Below, piece by piece: positions 28,529 to 38,502 of a stretch of DNA of 64,000 nt (the stretch's first letter is position 1; every line of letters begins with the position of its first letter). The notes below the pieces were generated by a model. That model searched no databases. It had not been told where the DNA came from and was given only the letters and a program-made list of their open reading frames with translations. The position numbers and the translations under genes were made by a program. Source of the DNA: Nostoc sphaeroides (GTDB lineage: Bacteria > Cyanobacteriota > Cyanobacteriia > Cyanobacteriales > Nostocaceae); contig NZ_CP031941.1 in NCBI RefSeq assembly GCF_003443655.1, forward strand, positions 3,904,501 to 3,968,500. The letters are read 5' to 3'.

Positions 28529-29437
28529 TCAAGCTAACTCACTGCTTCCCCGTCCTAACTGCGCTGTCTGGGGTGGTAGATGTCGCTCTAACCAATCTTC
28601 TAAATCAGCCAGTACCTCACGGTAATTTAGGTCACTCTGAATTTCGTGATAGGCTCCCGGATACTCGATTCTCAGCTTATCTTTACATTTTACCCGTTGG
28701 TAAAAGATGTCACTTCCCGCAGGTAAAGCCACTCGGTCTGCACCACCGTGGAGAATCAACAATGGTAATTGCCAATCAGCTACATGAGCATTAATCCAAT
28801 CAAGTGTTGCAAAAAATTCTGTAGCCAGACGGGCAGTAGCAAGGGTATGTCGTAGTGTATCCTGAGCGGATGCAGCTAAAACCTGCGGATCTCGTGAACC
28901 AGCACTCAGGTCAATGCCTGTATTCAGGCTAAAACGCGGCCACACCCGTGAGAGCATTTTTCCTAAAAGCAGCCGAATCGGTGAAACCCCAACTTTCCCC
29001 AAGCTTGGCGCTAGAGCGATCGCACCTTGCAAAACTGATGCTTGTTGAGGATGGCGCAGAATATAATCTAAGATAATCACCCCACCTAAACTATGACCCA
29101 AAAGAAAAATTGGGCATCCAGGATTCTGAGTCTGAATTAACTCTAAAAAGGCTCCTAAATCTTCGCAAAACTCACTCCAAGCGTTGATATAGCCGAGCTG
29201 ACCTGATGAGCGTCCATGACCACGCAAATCTAAGGCGTAGACAGCATATTGTTTAGGTATCAAATGCTGAACTATATTATTGTAGCGATCGCTATGCCCT
29301 CCAAGTCCATGTACAATGGTTAATATTGCCCGTACTTTACCCTCAAGATGCCAGCTTTGGTAATACAGGTCAAGTCCTCCAACACCCTGAAATCTGCCTT
29401 CTCTACGAGACATGAGGCGATCGCTATGGTCAATCAT
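28529..29437 (-). CDS. Alpha/beta hydrolase, monoacylglycerol-lipase-like
   Basis: A 302-aa serine hydrolase of the lysophospholipase/monoglyceride lipase group. The oxyanion region is HGLGGHSDRY, the nucleophile is the Ser of GHSLGG, the acid is the Asp of LHGGADRVALP, and the base is the His of YPGAYHEIQ. No signal peptide, so it is probably cytoplasmic or membrane-peripheral. The alternative start MSRREGRF (codon 9) is possible. Confidence 0.9.
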   Translation of the reverse strand: MIDHSDRLMSRREGRFQGVGGLDLYYQSWHLEGKVRAILTIVHGLGGHSDRYNNIVQHLIPKQYAVYALDLRGHGRSSGQLGYINAWSEFCEDLGAFLELIQTQNPGCPIFLLGHSLGGVIILDYILRHPQQASVLQGAIALAPSLGKVGVSPIRLLLGKMLSRVWPRFSLNTGIDLSAGSRDPQVLAASAQDTLRHTLATARLATEFFATLDWINAHVADWQLPLLILHGGADRVALPAGSDIFYQRVKCKDKLRIEYPGAYHEIQSDLNYREVLADLEDWLERHLPPQTAQLGRGSSELA

Positions 29438-29533
29438 CTGGTTAGTTTTTTAGATATTTTCCCAGCAAGCTACACCCATTTTAAAATTTATGAATTATGA
29501 ATTATGAATTTATAATTATTTGGTCATTACGAA

Positions 29534-31141
29534 TTATTTCCTCTGCCATAGTTGCCATAACGACTGAAAAATCTTTACAAATCTCTCTTCTAGCCAGAGC
29601 ATAACATAATCAACCCATTCTAGAAGTTGCTCTAAGGGGTGTTTCTCGTAACCTGCTGAAGTTGCTTTGGTTTCTATCCAGTCTGGCTGCGCCTCAACTT
29701 GACTGTTTTGGTGAAATTGCTGGTGTAAAATTTCCCCTTTACAACTCTCGCTTTTACTTTGGGAAATGCTAGTTCGAGTTTGTTTTGCAGAAGCCATTCT
29801 AGATGTTTTTTGACTTCTTCGCATCAAACCAGATCCAACTTTAGGTTGTTTTACAGTCAAATTATTTTGTGGAACATCTGCTAATGATAAACTTGAGACT
29901 AAAGCCGGATTTGTCCTCCCAGAAAGTGTAACTGGTTTTTGGGCGATGGTTTCGGTGTCGCCAAATAAATCATTCCATGTTAGCCAAGGATCATCTGTTA
30001 AATCCTGGTTCTCTAACTGAGAGTTTTTGGATAAAGACTTTCTCTGGCGTGATGATAATACTTTACCTGGCAATTTATCATCACTGGTTGTTGACTCAAG
30101 TGTTTTTCTATTTCCAATACCAAAAAAGTAATTAAGCGCTGCCTCAATCAAAGCTTGAAGATTCAGTGTATGAGTTTCTAAACCGTCAGCATTGGCTGTA
30201 ATTTTTCCCTTAGCAGCTAATTGCTCTTTGCCATAAAGAAATATATTTAATTGAGTTTGGGCAACTTGAACAATTTCTTGGCTACGTTCTTGCACAGGTA
30301 CTAAAGCATTTGATTCCAATTTAGCAACGGCTATATCTATAAATTCTAATAATCTATCTGTATTAAGTAAATCTTTTGGTATGCCCTCGGCTAAAACTGA
30401 ATTTTTATCTGTATCCCCATCAGTAAGCCTTGCTAATAAACGGTCAATTTGTGGTAATAGCTTTGTTTCTTGTTTAGCTATAATCAATCGCCAGGACTTC
30501 CAGTAATTAGCAATTTCGTTAATAATTCGGTCTTCTAATTTTGCTTGCTGCTGGAGTGTCAAAATATCTAGAATTTCATTGTCGGCAGTAACAAGTACTA
30601 AACGACGGGTCATCAAATTTGTGGCAATCCCCCGCACTACTAGAAGATGCTGATTGAGAGCATTTTCTAGCTGTAAAGGGTTGAGACTTCCACTCTGATT
30701 TTCAGTAATATTTGATAATTGAGTAAAATTAGGATTATTTGTAGACTTATTATCAGCGAATTTCATCCGTAAAACTTCCAGGAGAGCCAAAGGTTTGACT
30801 CTTGTAGGAGTAGAAGCAGCTTCATTAGATGACAGATAATTGACTGCCTCTAGTACATGTTGAATGGGACTATCTACATTTGGAATTTCGGGCTGGAAAT
30901 CGGTATCATTTGGTTGTAACTTTAGTCTAGTTTGTGGTTCTTTGGTCTGTAGCGTTTTCCCAGATGATTCAGATGACTGAAACAGTAGATACACTGGGTA
31001 AAGTAGTACCTCCACACCCCACTTAGTAGCAACTTGCAAATGCCTGAAGGTGTGTTCCCACTGTTGTGTCACCCGCCGAGATTGCTGGTGGACAAAGTTA
31101 AATAGTCTGCTTTGATAACGACCAGAGGAACCAGAAGACAT
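29534..31141 (-). CDS. Large hypothetical cyanobacterial protein
   Basis: A 535-aa protein with no domain I can name. Residues 1-55 are basic and include a hydrophobic stretch (EVLLYPVYLLFQ), the middle (about 170-300) is helical with RRLVLVTADNEILDILT, and residues 340-470 are low-complexity Ser/Lys-rich. The C-terminus has an aromatic amphipathic segment (LLEWVDYVMLWLEERFVKIF). It may be membrane-associated. Divergent from the alpha-mannosidase gene with an 88-bp gap. Confidence 0.7.
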   Translation of the reverse strand: MSSGSSGRYQSRLFNFVHQQSRRVTQQWEHTFRHLQVATKWGVEVLLYPVYLLFQSSESSGKTLQTKEPQTRLKLQPNDTDFQPEIPNVDSPIQHVLEAVNYLSSNEAASTPTRVKPLALLEVLRMKFADNKSTNNPNFTQLSNITENQSGSLNPLQLENALNQHLLVVRGIATNLMTRRLVLVTADNEILDILTLQQQAKLEDRIINEIANYWKSWRLIIAKQETKLLPQIDRLLARLTDGDTDKNSVLAEGIPKDLLNTDRLLEFIDIAVAKLESNALVPVQERSQEIVQVAQTQLNIFLYGKEQLAAKGKITANADGLETHTLNLQALIEAALNYFFGIGNRKTLESTTSDDKLPGKVLSSRQRKSLSKNSQLENQDLTDDPWLTWNDLFGDTETIAQKPVTLSGRTNPALVSSLSLADVPQNNLTVKQPKVGSGLMRRSQKTSRMASAKQTRTSISQSKSESCKGEILHQQFHQNSQVEAQPDWIETKATSAGYEKHPLEQLLEWVDYVMLWLEERFVKIFQSLWQLWQRK

Positions 31142-31229
31142 AGTAGTAATTTTTTAGTTCAAGTCTTGTATAAGTTGTGAGACTCGCGCCAAACAATAAA
31201 AACGACCAACACCTCATCTTAGCGAATAT

Positions 31230-34200
31230 ATGACCCCGACTGTCTCTCAATCCCAGACCAAAATCATCTCACAAGCAATTGAGCAACTGCGCTCTTTTTG
31301 TCAAGTTAATCTTCAGTCTACTTGGCTATACCAGGAATCTGACCTGATTATTACTGATGTTGTAGCTGCTGATTTGTCTCATTGGCAACCTGTCCAGTTA
31401 AATGTTAAAGAACATATCCCTTGGACAGGTGGGAAAAAAGTGTTATGGCTAGTGCAAAGAGTGGTGGTTCCTCAAGATTTACAGGGCTATCCCTTAGCTG
31501 GGTTATCTTTGCGGCTGGCGTTGGTTTGGTGGGCAGATTCTGCTGAGATTTATGTAAATGGGGAGTTAGTGCTGGAGGGTGATTTATTTGATTGTTCGCC
31601 TAGAGTGCTTCTGGGTCGAGGGGTGACGCCAGGGGAAGAGTTTATTGTGGCTTTGCGGTTAGTGAGTCCGGGATATTGTGATGGTGCTTTAGTGCGATCG
31701 CTCCTAGTTTATGAGTCTACTATTGATAATAATCCCGATCCGGGTTTTGTGGCTGATGAGTTAGCTGTGGTGCAACTTTATTTGGAAAAGTTTGCGCCGG
31801 AGAGGTTGGATGTTTTGGCGGCGATGGTGGGGGAGGTTACGAACCGCCAAGGCGCAGAGGACACGGAGGAAGAGTTAGTAAGATTACGCCAAAACCTAAT
31901 TCAATCCGATATCTTAGCCCCCCTTTTTAAGGGGGGTTGGGGGGATCAAAAATCTAAAATTTTCTTGTTGGGTCATGCTCATTTAGATTTAGCATGGTTA
32001 TGGCCTGTGAGTGAAACTTGGAATGCGGCGCAAAACACTTTTGAGTCGGTTTTGAAGTTACAAGAAGATTTTCCTGAGTTAATTTTTTGTCATTCGACTC
32101 CCGCACTTTATGCTTGGATTGAAGAACATCGCCCGGATTTATTCAGGGCAATTCAAGCACAGGTAGTTGCTGGACGTTGGGAAGTTGTCGGCGGGATGTG
32201 GGTGGAACCAGAACTCAACTTGATTGCTGGTGAATCAATAGTCCGTCAGCTATTGTATGGTCAACGCTACATTCAAGAAAAATTTGGCACGCTTTCGACT
32301 GTGGTGTGGGTTCCAGATTCTTTTGGTTTTTGTGCCACTTTACCGCAGTTTTTCGCTAATGCTGGCATTGAGTATTTTGTCACGCAGAAGTTGCGGTGGA
32401 ATGATACTACTAAATTTGATTATGGGACTTTTTGGTGGCGATCGCCTGACGGTAGCGAAGTTTTTAGTTTGATGTCTGCACCCATCGGTGAAGCTATAGA
32501 CCCAGTTAAAATGGCATCCTACGCTCTGGAATGGCAAACCCAAACTAGTTTACCAGAATCCCTCTGGCTTCCCGGTGTCGGCGACCACGGCGGCGGCCCC
32601 ACCCGTGATATGTTAGAAACCGCCCAACGCTGGCAAAAGTCCCCTTTCTTCCCAGATTTAGAATTCACAACGGCTGAAAAGTATTTACAGCAAATTGTAG
32701 AGACGCGATTCATCGCGTCTGTTGATAATCATGATTCCCCCCCCGCCTCCCCTCCCTTCCCCACCTGGGATGACGAACTATACTTAGAATTCCATCGCGG
32801 TTGCTACACTACACACGCAGACCAAAAACGCTGGAATCGTCGTTGTGAAAATTTATTGTATGAAGCTGAACTATTTGCTACCTTGGCAAACGTAAGCTGT
32901 GGTGTGACATATCCTAAAGCCGAAATCGAAGCAGCTTGGAAGCAGGTGTTATTTCAACAGTTTCATGATATTTTACCTGGTTCTTCAATTACCCAAGTTT
33001 ACACAGATGCGTTGCCCGAATGGCAGCAAGTGGAACAAATGGGAACGAAGATATTACAGGAATCACTTTTAGCGATCGCATCTCACATTACCCTATCAGA
33101 ACCACCAATACCCGATAGTTTGCCTATTTTCGTTTTCAATTCTCTCAATTGGCAACGCTCTGAGGTAGTCTCTGTAGCTTTACCCACGCCAGAGGAATGG
33201 CAGATTTACGATGCTTCTGGAAAGCAGGTTGTCTCTCAATTATCTAAACCATCAACACTACTATTTCTCGCCACCGAAATTCCATCCGTAGGCTACCGGA
33301 TATTTTGGCTTTCCCCCTCATCCCCCCCATCCCCCTCATCTCCCCCACTGCTCCCAGACTGGATTTTAGAAAATGAATTCCTACGAGTTGTTATAGATCC
33401 TGATACTGGAGATTTATCAAGTGTTTTTGATAAAACTTATCAACGAGAAGTTTTGAGTGGGGCTGGGAATCAACTACAAGCTTTTAAAGACAGTGGTCAA
33501 TATTGGGATGCTTGGAATATAGATCCCAATTATGCTCAACATCCCTTACCCTCAACAAATCTTCTATCTATTCAGTGGTTAGAACAAGGCCCAGTGCAAA
33601 GTCGTGTGCGCGTGGTGCGTCAGTTGGGTGAATCGGAATTTTGCCAAGACTATATTTTGCCAGCTAATTCACCTCTGCTGAAAATAGCTACTACCGTTAA
33701 TTGGCAAGAAAATCATGTATTAGTGAAAGCTGCTTTTCCTTTGAATATCGAAGCAGACTTTGCTACTTATGAAATTCCCTGTGGCGCGATTCGCCGCCCA
33801 ACTAAACCGCAAACCCCCGCAGAACAGGCAAAATGGGAAGTCCCCGCCTTGCATTGGGCTGATTTAACAGGAGAAACACAACAGGGTATTTACGGAGTTA
33901 GTTTACTAAATGATTGTAAATACGGTTACGACAGCAAACCCAATCAACTCCGTTTGACACTGCTACGTAGTTCCAATTGGCCAGACTCAGAGGCTGATAG
34001 AGGTTTTCACGAGTTCACATATACCTTGTATCCTCATGCTGGTAGCTGGGAATCAGCCCATACAGTACGGCGTGGCTATGAATTGAATATACCGTTGCAA
34101 GTTATATTGAATCCCGTTAATCAAAACTTAGATAAAAATTCCCCCCTCTGCGCTAGCAAAGAGGAGTTGGGGGTGAGGTTCCTAGATTTATCATCTGAAA

Positions 34201-34454
34201 ATTTAATTTTGATGGCCTTCAAGCCATCTGAGGATGATCCACAACAGTTAATTCTGCGGTGTTATGAATGTCACGGAGAAACAGCCGAGTTATCTTTGCA
34301 AAGTGATTTAGGGTTAAATCTAGGAGATCCTGTAGATTTGTTAGAGCGTTCCTCTACTACTGAATTCTCATCTGGGCAACAAGTATTGACAATACAGCCT
34401 TGGAAAATCGCCAGTTTCAAGGTGATACCGACGATTAATCCCTGGCTGGAGTAA
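31230..34454 (+). CDS. GH38 alpha-mannosidase with repeat-derived insertions
   Basis: A 1074-aa glycoside hydrolase family 38 enzyme. The zinc motif HAHLDLAWLWP follows a variable N-terminal domain, the catalytic nucleophile is the Asp of WVPDSFG, and the C-terminal beta-sandwich domains begin after about residue 650. It should trim mannose from glycans or polysaccharides in the cytoplasm; no signal peptide is seen. At least four stretches are translations of dispersed repeats: NRQGAEDTEEE (31839-31875), LAPLFKGGWGDQ (31911-31960), ETRFIAS (32701-32720, a 20-bp palindrome) and a stretch near 34139-34182. A Pro/Ser-rich linker at 33312-33356 is C-rich repeat. All keep the frame. Confidence 0.92.
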   Translation: MTPTVSQSQTKIISQAIEQLRSFCQVNLQSTWLYQESDLIITDVVAADLSHWQPVQLNVKEHIPWTGGKKVLWLVQRVVVPQDLQGYPLAGLSLRLALVWWADSAEIYVNGELVLEGDLFDCSPRVLLGRGVTPGEEFIVALRLVSPGYCDGALVRSLLVYESTIDNNPDPGFVADELAVVQLYLEKFAPERLDVLAAMVGEVTNRQGAEDTEEELVRLRQNLIQSDILAPLFKGGWGDQKSKIFLLGHAHLDLAWLWPVSETWNAAQNTFESVLKLQEDFPELIFCHSTPALYAWIEEHRPDLFRAIQAQVVAGRWEVVGGMWVEPELNLIAGESIVRQLLYGQRYIQEKFGTLSTVVWVPDSFGFCATLPQFFANAGIEYFVTQKLRWNDTTKFDYGTFWWRSPDGSEVFSLMSAPIGEAIDPVKMASYALEWQTQTSLPESLWLPGVGDHGGGPTRDMLETAQRWQKSPFFPDLEFTTAEKYLQQIVETRFIASVDNHDSPPASPPFPTWDDELYLEFHRGCYTTHADQKRWNRRCENLLYEAELFATLANVSCGVTYPKAEIEAAWKQVLFQQFHDILPGSSITQVYTDALPEWQQVEQMGTKILQESLLAIASHITLSEPPIPDSLPIFVFNSLNWQRSEVVSVALPTPEEWQIYDASGKQVVSQLSKPSTLLFLATEIPSVGYRIFWLSPSSPPSPSSPPLLPDWILENEFLRVVIDPDTGDLSSVFDKTYQREVLSGAGNQLQAFKDSGQYWDAWNIDPNYAQHPLPSTNLLSIQWLEQGPVQSRVRVVRQLGESEFCQDYILPANSPLLKIATTVNWQENHVLVKAAFPLNIEADFATYEIPCGAIRRPTKPQTPAEQAKWEVPALHWADLTGETQQGIYGVSLLNDCKYGYDSKPNQLRLTLLRSSNWPDSEADRGFHEFTYTLYPHAGSWESAHTVRRGYELNIPLQVILNPVNQNLDKNSPLCASKEELGVRFLDLSSENLILMAFKPSEDDPQQLILRCYECHGETAELSLQSDLGLNLGDPVDLLERSSTTEFSSGQQVLTIQPWKIASFKVIPTINPWLE

Positions 34455-34530
34455 GTAACTAGTGCTATGTCAGTGGTCAGTTGTGGTTTTCCACAGACCA
34501 TTGACAAATGACAAATGACTAATGACTCTT

Positions 34531-34662
34531 TTAATCTTCATGGTCATCATACGGATCGTTCAATTGCTTGCTAGGAGGGCCAAAGGAGGTATAAATCGAA
34601 ATTCCAGTGATGGCAACCACCACGGCGGCCACAGAAATGCTAAGAACTATTGCGGGTTCCAT
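34531..34662 (-). CDS. psbN: Photosystem II assembly protein PsbN
   Basis: A 43-aa single-helix membrane protein starting MEPAIVLSISVAAVV and ending DPYDDHED. It matches PsbN, an assembly factor for photosystem II rather than a subunit. It lies in the usual place, divergent from psbH, 85 bp away. Confidence 0.93.
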   Translation of the reverse strand: MEPAIVLSISVAAVVVAITGISIYTSFGPPSKQLNDPYDDHED

Positions 34663-34747
34663 AATTGAAGAATAGATGATGAGTGCTATTCTTATAGAAT
34701 ATTACAGAAGATTAAAAAAAGCTTTGGCAAGTAATATTAGGTGAACT

Positions 34748-34951
34748 ATGGCACAAAGGACTAGGTTGGGAGATATCCTGAAACCACTGAACTCTGAGTA
34801 TGGGAAAGTGGCTCCAGGTTGGGGTACTACCCCTGTAATGGCTGTTTTTATCTTGCTATTTTTTGTGTTTCTGCTAATTATTCTGCAACTTTACAATAGA
34901 ACACTGTTGGTTGAGGATGTAGTAGTCGATTGGCGGAGTTTAGGGCGCTAA
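34748..34951 (+). CDS. psbH: Photosystem II protein PsbH
   Basis: A 67-aa PSII core subunit. The basic N-terminus ([20 protein letters not shown]) is followed by one transmembrane helix ([19 protein letters not shown]) and a short lumen-side tail. PsbH stabilises CP47 and the bicarbonate/quinone side. An intrinsic terminator follows, so it is monocistronic. Confidence 0.97.
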   Translation: MAQRTRLGDILKPLNSEYGKVAPGWGTTPVMAVFILLFFVFLLIILQLYNRTLLVEDVVVDWRSLGR

Positions 34952-34992
34952 AGCATACACAGCTATCAAGTTTGGATAACAAGTTATGTTAC

Positions 34993-35015
34993 ACCCGGTT
35001 CTTCCGGGTTTTTTT
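34993..35015 (+). terminator. psbH intrinsic terminator
   Basis: ACCCGG (34993-34998) and CCGGGT (35004-35009) form a GC stem followed by TTTTTT, 42 bases after the psbH stop. Confidence 0.85.
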
Positions 35016-35101
35016 GTCAATGCTCAGTGCATACTAACCATTGAGTAGACTAAATAATATGTGAGTTTCTGTAGTGGTTTTAGAGTTTACAGGAGACAAA
35101 A

Positions 35102-35383
35102 ATGAATATATTTGGTATCGGTCTGCCGGAAATGGCTGTAATTATGGTAGTAGCACTGTTAATCTTTGGCCCAAAAAAGCTGCCAGAGATTGGTCGGAGT
35201 GTGGGTAAAACAATTCGTAGTTTCCAAGAAGCTTCCAAAGATTTTCAAAACGAGTTTCAAAAAGAAGCAGAACAGTTAGAAGAAGTTGTAAAAACTACTG
35301 CTGAATTGGAACCTAAGCAAATCTACCCTGCTAAATCTGAGCAGGATACCGCTAGTTCTTCCCAACCTAGCAGTAGTCTGTGA
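35102..35383 (+). CDS. tatA: Twin-arginine translocase subunit TatA/E
   Basis: A 93-aa TatA-family protein. One short helix (PEMAVIMVVALLIFGPKKLPE) with the FGPKKLPEIGRS hinge is followed by an amphipathic helix and an acidic, Ser-rich tail. It forms the pore of the Tat pathway for folded proteins in thylakoid or plasma membrane. ATG preceded by AGGAG. Confidence 0.93.
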   Translation: MNIFGIGLPEMAVIMVVALLIFGPKKLPEIGRSVGKTIRSFQEASKDFQNEFQKEAEQLEEVVKTTAELEPKQIYPAKSEQDTASSSQPSSSL

Positions 35384-35504
35384 AGTTCGTAGTAAGGACT
35401 TTAGTCCTGGATTTTTTAAGCACTGAAGTGCTTACTACAAACTCATCAAAATTAACGAGACAGAGTACTAGAAGAGTGATGCAGATCAATTGACTGTAGG
35501 CAAA

Positions 35505-36146
35505 ATGACAGAAGCTGTTACACAACCAGCTTTGGTGATTCCCCAGCTAATTGTCGGGTTGGGGAATCCAGAAAGCAAGTATGACCAAACACGCCATAAT
35601 ATCGGCTTTGCTGCTGTAGAAACTCTCTCCCGTTCTTGGCGCATTCCCTTAGCAGAAAACCGCAAGTTTCAGGGTGAGTATGGCGAGGGTATGGCCCCAG
35701 GTGGAGGTAAAATTCGTTTGCTAAAGCCGTCAACTTATATGAATCGCTCAGGACAAGCAATACAAGCGGTGACAAGTTGGTATAAATTGCCGCCTGAATC
35801 AGTGCTGGTGATTTACGACGATATGGATTTGCCCTTGGGAAAAACTCGTCTGCGCTTATCTGGTTCAGCTGGGGGACATAACGGCATGAAAAGTGCGATC
35901 GCACATCTTAGTACCCAAAACTTTCCCCGTTTGCGAATCGGTATTGGTAAACCCAAAGGTGCAGCTAATAACGATGATTCTGATGCTGTTTCTCATGTGC
36001 TGGGGCGATTTTCTGCGCCCGAAAATCAGCAGATGTCTCTTGTACTTCAGTTCGTGGTTGAGTGTATTGAACTAAGCCTTAAGCAGGGGGTAGAAAAGGC
36101 GATGAATGTTTGTAATAGCCGCACCATTAATAATTCTGAATCTTAG
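35505..36146 (+). CDS. pth: Peptidyl-tRNA hydrolase
   Basis: Releases peptide from prematurely dropped peptidyl-tRNA. The family motifs GLGNPESKYDQTRHNIGF (catalytic His), LLKPSTYMNRSG, YDDMDLPLGK and GSAGGHNGMKS are in order. I choose ATG 35505 (MTEAVTQP, 213 aa); a TTG at 35490 would add five residues. It follows tatA by 120 bp on the same strand. Confidence 0.96.
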   Translation: MTEAVTQPALVIPQLIVGLGNPESKYDQTRHNIGFAAVETLSRSWRIPLAENRKFQGEYGEGMAPGGGKIRLLKPSTYMNRSGQAIQAVTSWYKLPPESVLVIYDDMDLPLGKTRLRLSGSAGGHNGMKSAIAHLSTQNFPRLRIGIGKPKGAANNDDSDAVSHVLGRFSAPENQQMSLVLQFVVECIELSLKQGVEKAMNVCNSRTINNSES

Positions 36147-36416
36147 GGTTGGATGAATACTGTCCTGTCAGCTTCCTAAAGAAAGCTAACCGATGTTTAA
36201 AGGTGCTTGTTTTGGTTGATGGGTAACGATTTTAGCTTCCTCCATCCAACCAAGATAAAGCCTTTAACGCTCTCTATGTATAGGAAAAGTGACTCATCTA
36301 CGCCCTAATTGGCGGTGCGGCATTGATAGCTTAATTTTTGTAAAGATAATGGCGTTTGCGCTGTTGCCTGTTTTCGGTCATAACCTCAAGCAACGCCAGT
36401 ATCACACCAAATAGCT

Positions 36417-36596
36417 TTATTTAAAACGTCTTGTGCGTCTAGCTGCCACTGCCTTACGTTTGCGCTTTTCTATCGGTGTTTCAAAGTGCCGATGATATTT
36501 CACATCAGCTAATATCCCAGCTTTGGAAACCTGACGTTTAAACCGACGCAAAGCTGAGTCTATTCCTTCGTTCTCTCCTAGAACCACCTGGGTCAT
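36417..36596 (-). CDS. rpsU: 30S ribosomal protein bS21
   Basis: A 59-aa basic protein starting [11 protein letters not shown] and containing [11 protein letters not shown] and [14 protein letters not shown]. bS21 binds the anti-Shine-Dalgarno region of the small subunit. I prefer ATG 36596, the family start, with GAGGAA upstream; an in-frame ATG at 36629 is less likely. The 270-bp gap to pth holds no further gene that I can see. Confidence 0.93.
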   Translation of the reverse strand: MTQVVLGENEGIDSALRRFKRQVSKAGILADVKYHRHFETPIEKRKRKAVAARRTRRFK

Positions 36597-36902
36597 TATT
36601 GCCTGTTCCTCATCATCAATAGTTTCCATTCTAATATTACCCTCAGCCTTAGTAAAACCCCCCTAAGCTAAAGTCATGATTAAGAGGCTATTCGTCCGGT
36701 TGACAAGGGTTATGTATGCTTCTGCCTCGTGAAATCGTTACTTAACTAAAAGTTAATCTAAGTGCCTTAATGCAATCTCAGAAGCAATAGAGAAAAGGGG
36801 GAAATTATAATGCTAAATTTTTATCCCTGTACTATCAACTGGCTAATAATGTAATTTTAGCTACTAAATTAGATGAAAAAAATATGATTATATTGACAGG
36901 TT

Positions 36903-37247
36903 TTAAAAGTTGATTCTGCCCTGATTTAGTAATTTATATCCCGATATTAATGCTGCAAAAGCAATTATGAAATTCCATAAGCTAGTTGGCTTTAAAATAA
37001 CTCCACCGCTTAAGAAAACTAGTATTATGCCAATCCATAAAAAAATCCATGCAAGATTAGTACCTTGTCTCATCAAAAACACCAATACAAATGCACCTGC
37101 CATAATCGCTGATACGTAAACAATAGTAGGTAATCTGCGAAAAAAAGGTAGATAGTAACCGCTAACAAATATAATGTTTTGGCTAAAAAAGTGTAAGCCT
37201 GTAAAAAGTAGGATTAAACCTATAAGTCTAATTAACAGCCCGACCAT
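36903..37247 (-). CDS. Small hypothetical membrane protein
   Basis: A 114-aa protein with about four hydrophobic helices (LLIRLIGLILLFTGLHFF, IVYVSAIMAGAFVLVFLM, LAWIFLWIGIILVFLSG, NFIIAFAALISGYKL). No known family recognised and no clear Shine-Dalgarno. A real membrane protein is likely from the clean helix pattern. Confidence 0.55.
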   Translation of the reverse strand: MVGLLIRLIGLILLFTGLHFFSQNIIFVSGYYLPFFRRLPTIVYVSAIMAGAFVLVFLMRQGTNLAWIFLWIGIILVFLSGGVILKPTSLWNFIIAFAALISGYKLLNQGRINF

Positions 37248-37439
37248 AATATTTTTGCATTTTTAATAGCTGAAACCAATTTTAATCCGATTATAGGGAG
37301 CTTTTAAAATTTTACATATACTTAAATATACTTAAGTATATATACTGAATTAAATTACTAAGCATCTGAAAATGCCAGTACAAGTAATATTGATTACATC
37401 AAGTAGTCCTTGCCAGCGTTTTATCAAGGTGCTTTAATA

Positions 37440-37540
37440 GCGATGTCTGACGACAAGAAGCGTAGCTCTCTACGCATTCTGCAAACAGACTACTTACAGA
37501 ATATGTACAAGACGCGCAGCGAATCGACATCAGACATCGC
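37440..37540. repeat. MITE-like element, ends GCGATGTCTGA
   Basis: GCGATGTCTGA (37440-37450) and TCAGACATCGC (37530-37540) are perfect inverted ends. Inside is GCGTAGCTCTCTACGC and a GACGCGCAGCG segment. The rest of the 37248-37648 spacer is AT-rich, with nothing else seen except the Shine-Dalgarno of the next gene. Confidence 0.65.
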
Positions 37541-37648
37541 TGCTGGTGTTCATAAGATTACAGACTCAAAACATTAAACTCAAAGATATGACAAGCTATT
37601 AGCATATCCTTGACACTAAATTCTCCCAAAAGCTGAATAGGAGTATAT

Positions 37649-38494
37649 ATGGAGACGCCAATCATTTTTATAGTTTTAGTGCTTATAGGTTATGCCTTAG
37701 GTTCTGCAAAACTGATTAATCAAGGTAATGAAGCCCTAGTCGAACGCCTGGGGCAGTATCATCGCAAACTTAAACCTGGGCTGAACTTTATTGTTCCCTT
37801 GGTAGATAAGATTGTGATGGAAGATACCACGCGAGAGCAAATTTTAGACATCAAGCCTCAGAAGGTGATCACCCAAGATAATATTGACGTGGAAGTGGAC
37901 GCTGTTGTGTACTGGCGCATCAGAGATATTGAGAGAAGCTTTTATGCTATTGAGGATCTGCAAGGGGCACTGACACAGGTGACTACAACCACACTCCGGG
38001 AAATCATTGCCCAGCATACCCTGGAGCAGACCAATGCCTCCAGAACGGATATGCACTCAGCTATCATAGTCCAGTTGAATGAGATAACGGGAGATTGGGG
38101 AGTTGAGATTCTCCGGTTAGACCTTCAGAGAATTACCCTACCTGAGAGTGTACGGAAGTCAAGGGAAGAACAGCAAGCAGCTGAAATCAAAAAACGGGCG
38201 CTAATTACCGAAGCAGAAGGGGAAAAGGAAGCTGCGATTAAAAAAGCAGAAGGAACTATGGCTTCAGTGCAAATCATTTCTCAAGCTCTCCGTTCCAATC
38301 CAGATAGTAGGGACATTCTGCGGTATCTTGTGGCTCAAGATTACGTAGATGCTAGCCAAAAACTTGGTGAGAGCAGTAATGCCAAAATTGTCTTTGTAGA
38401 CCCAGCTAACTCAAGTGAAATGTTTCAGGAGTTGATAGCCGAGTCAGTAAATAACGAAGGTAATGGCAAAAAAACCGAAAACGGTAATACCTAA
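37649..38494 (+). CDS. SPFH/stomatin-like (slipin) membrane protein
   Basis: A 281-aa Band-7 protein. One N-terminal helix (TPIIFIVLVLIGYALGSAKL) is followed by the SPFH domain (NEALVERLGQYHRKLKPGLNF, then DIKPQKVITQDNIDVEVDAVVYW) and a C-terminal coiled coil with Ala/Glu/Lys repeats (EAEGEKEAAIKKAEG). Such proteins scaffold membrane microdomains, often with a NfeD partner, which I do not see nearby. ATG has AGGAG upstream. Confidence 0.9.
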   Translation: METPIIFIVLVLIGYALGSAKLINQGNEALVERLGQYHRKLKPGLNFIVPLVDKIVMEDTTREQILDIKPQKVITQDNIDVEVDAVVYWRIRDIERSFYAIEDLQGALTQVTTTTLREIIAQHTLEQTNASRTDMHSAIIVQLNEITGDWGVEILRLDLQRITLPESVRKSREEQQAAEIKKRALITEAEGEKEAAIKKAEGTMASVQIISQALRSNPDSRDILRYLVAQDYVDASQKLGESSNAKIVFVDPANSSEMFQELIAESVNNEGNGKKTENGNT

Positions 38495-38502
38495 CAGTCA
38501 GG

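Noticed and set aside
28435..28794. Plus-strand frame overlapping the hydrolase gene
   Set aside because: It lies opposite a clear alpha/beta hydrolase with a full catalytic triad, and runs through the terminator-like hairpin.
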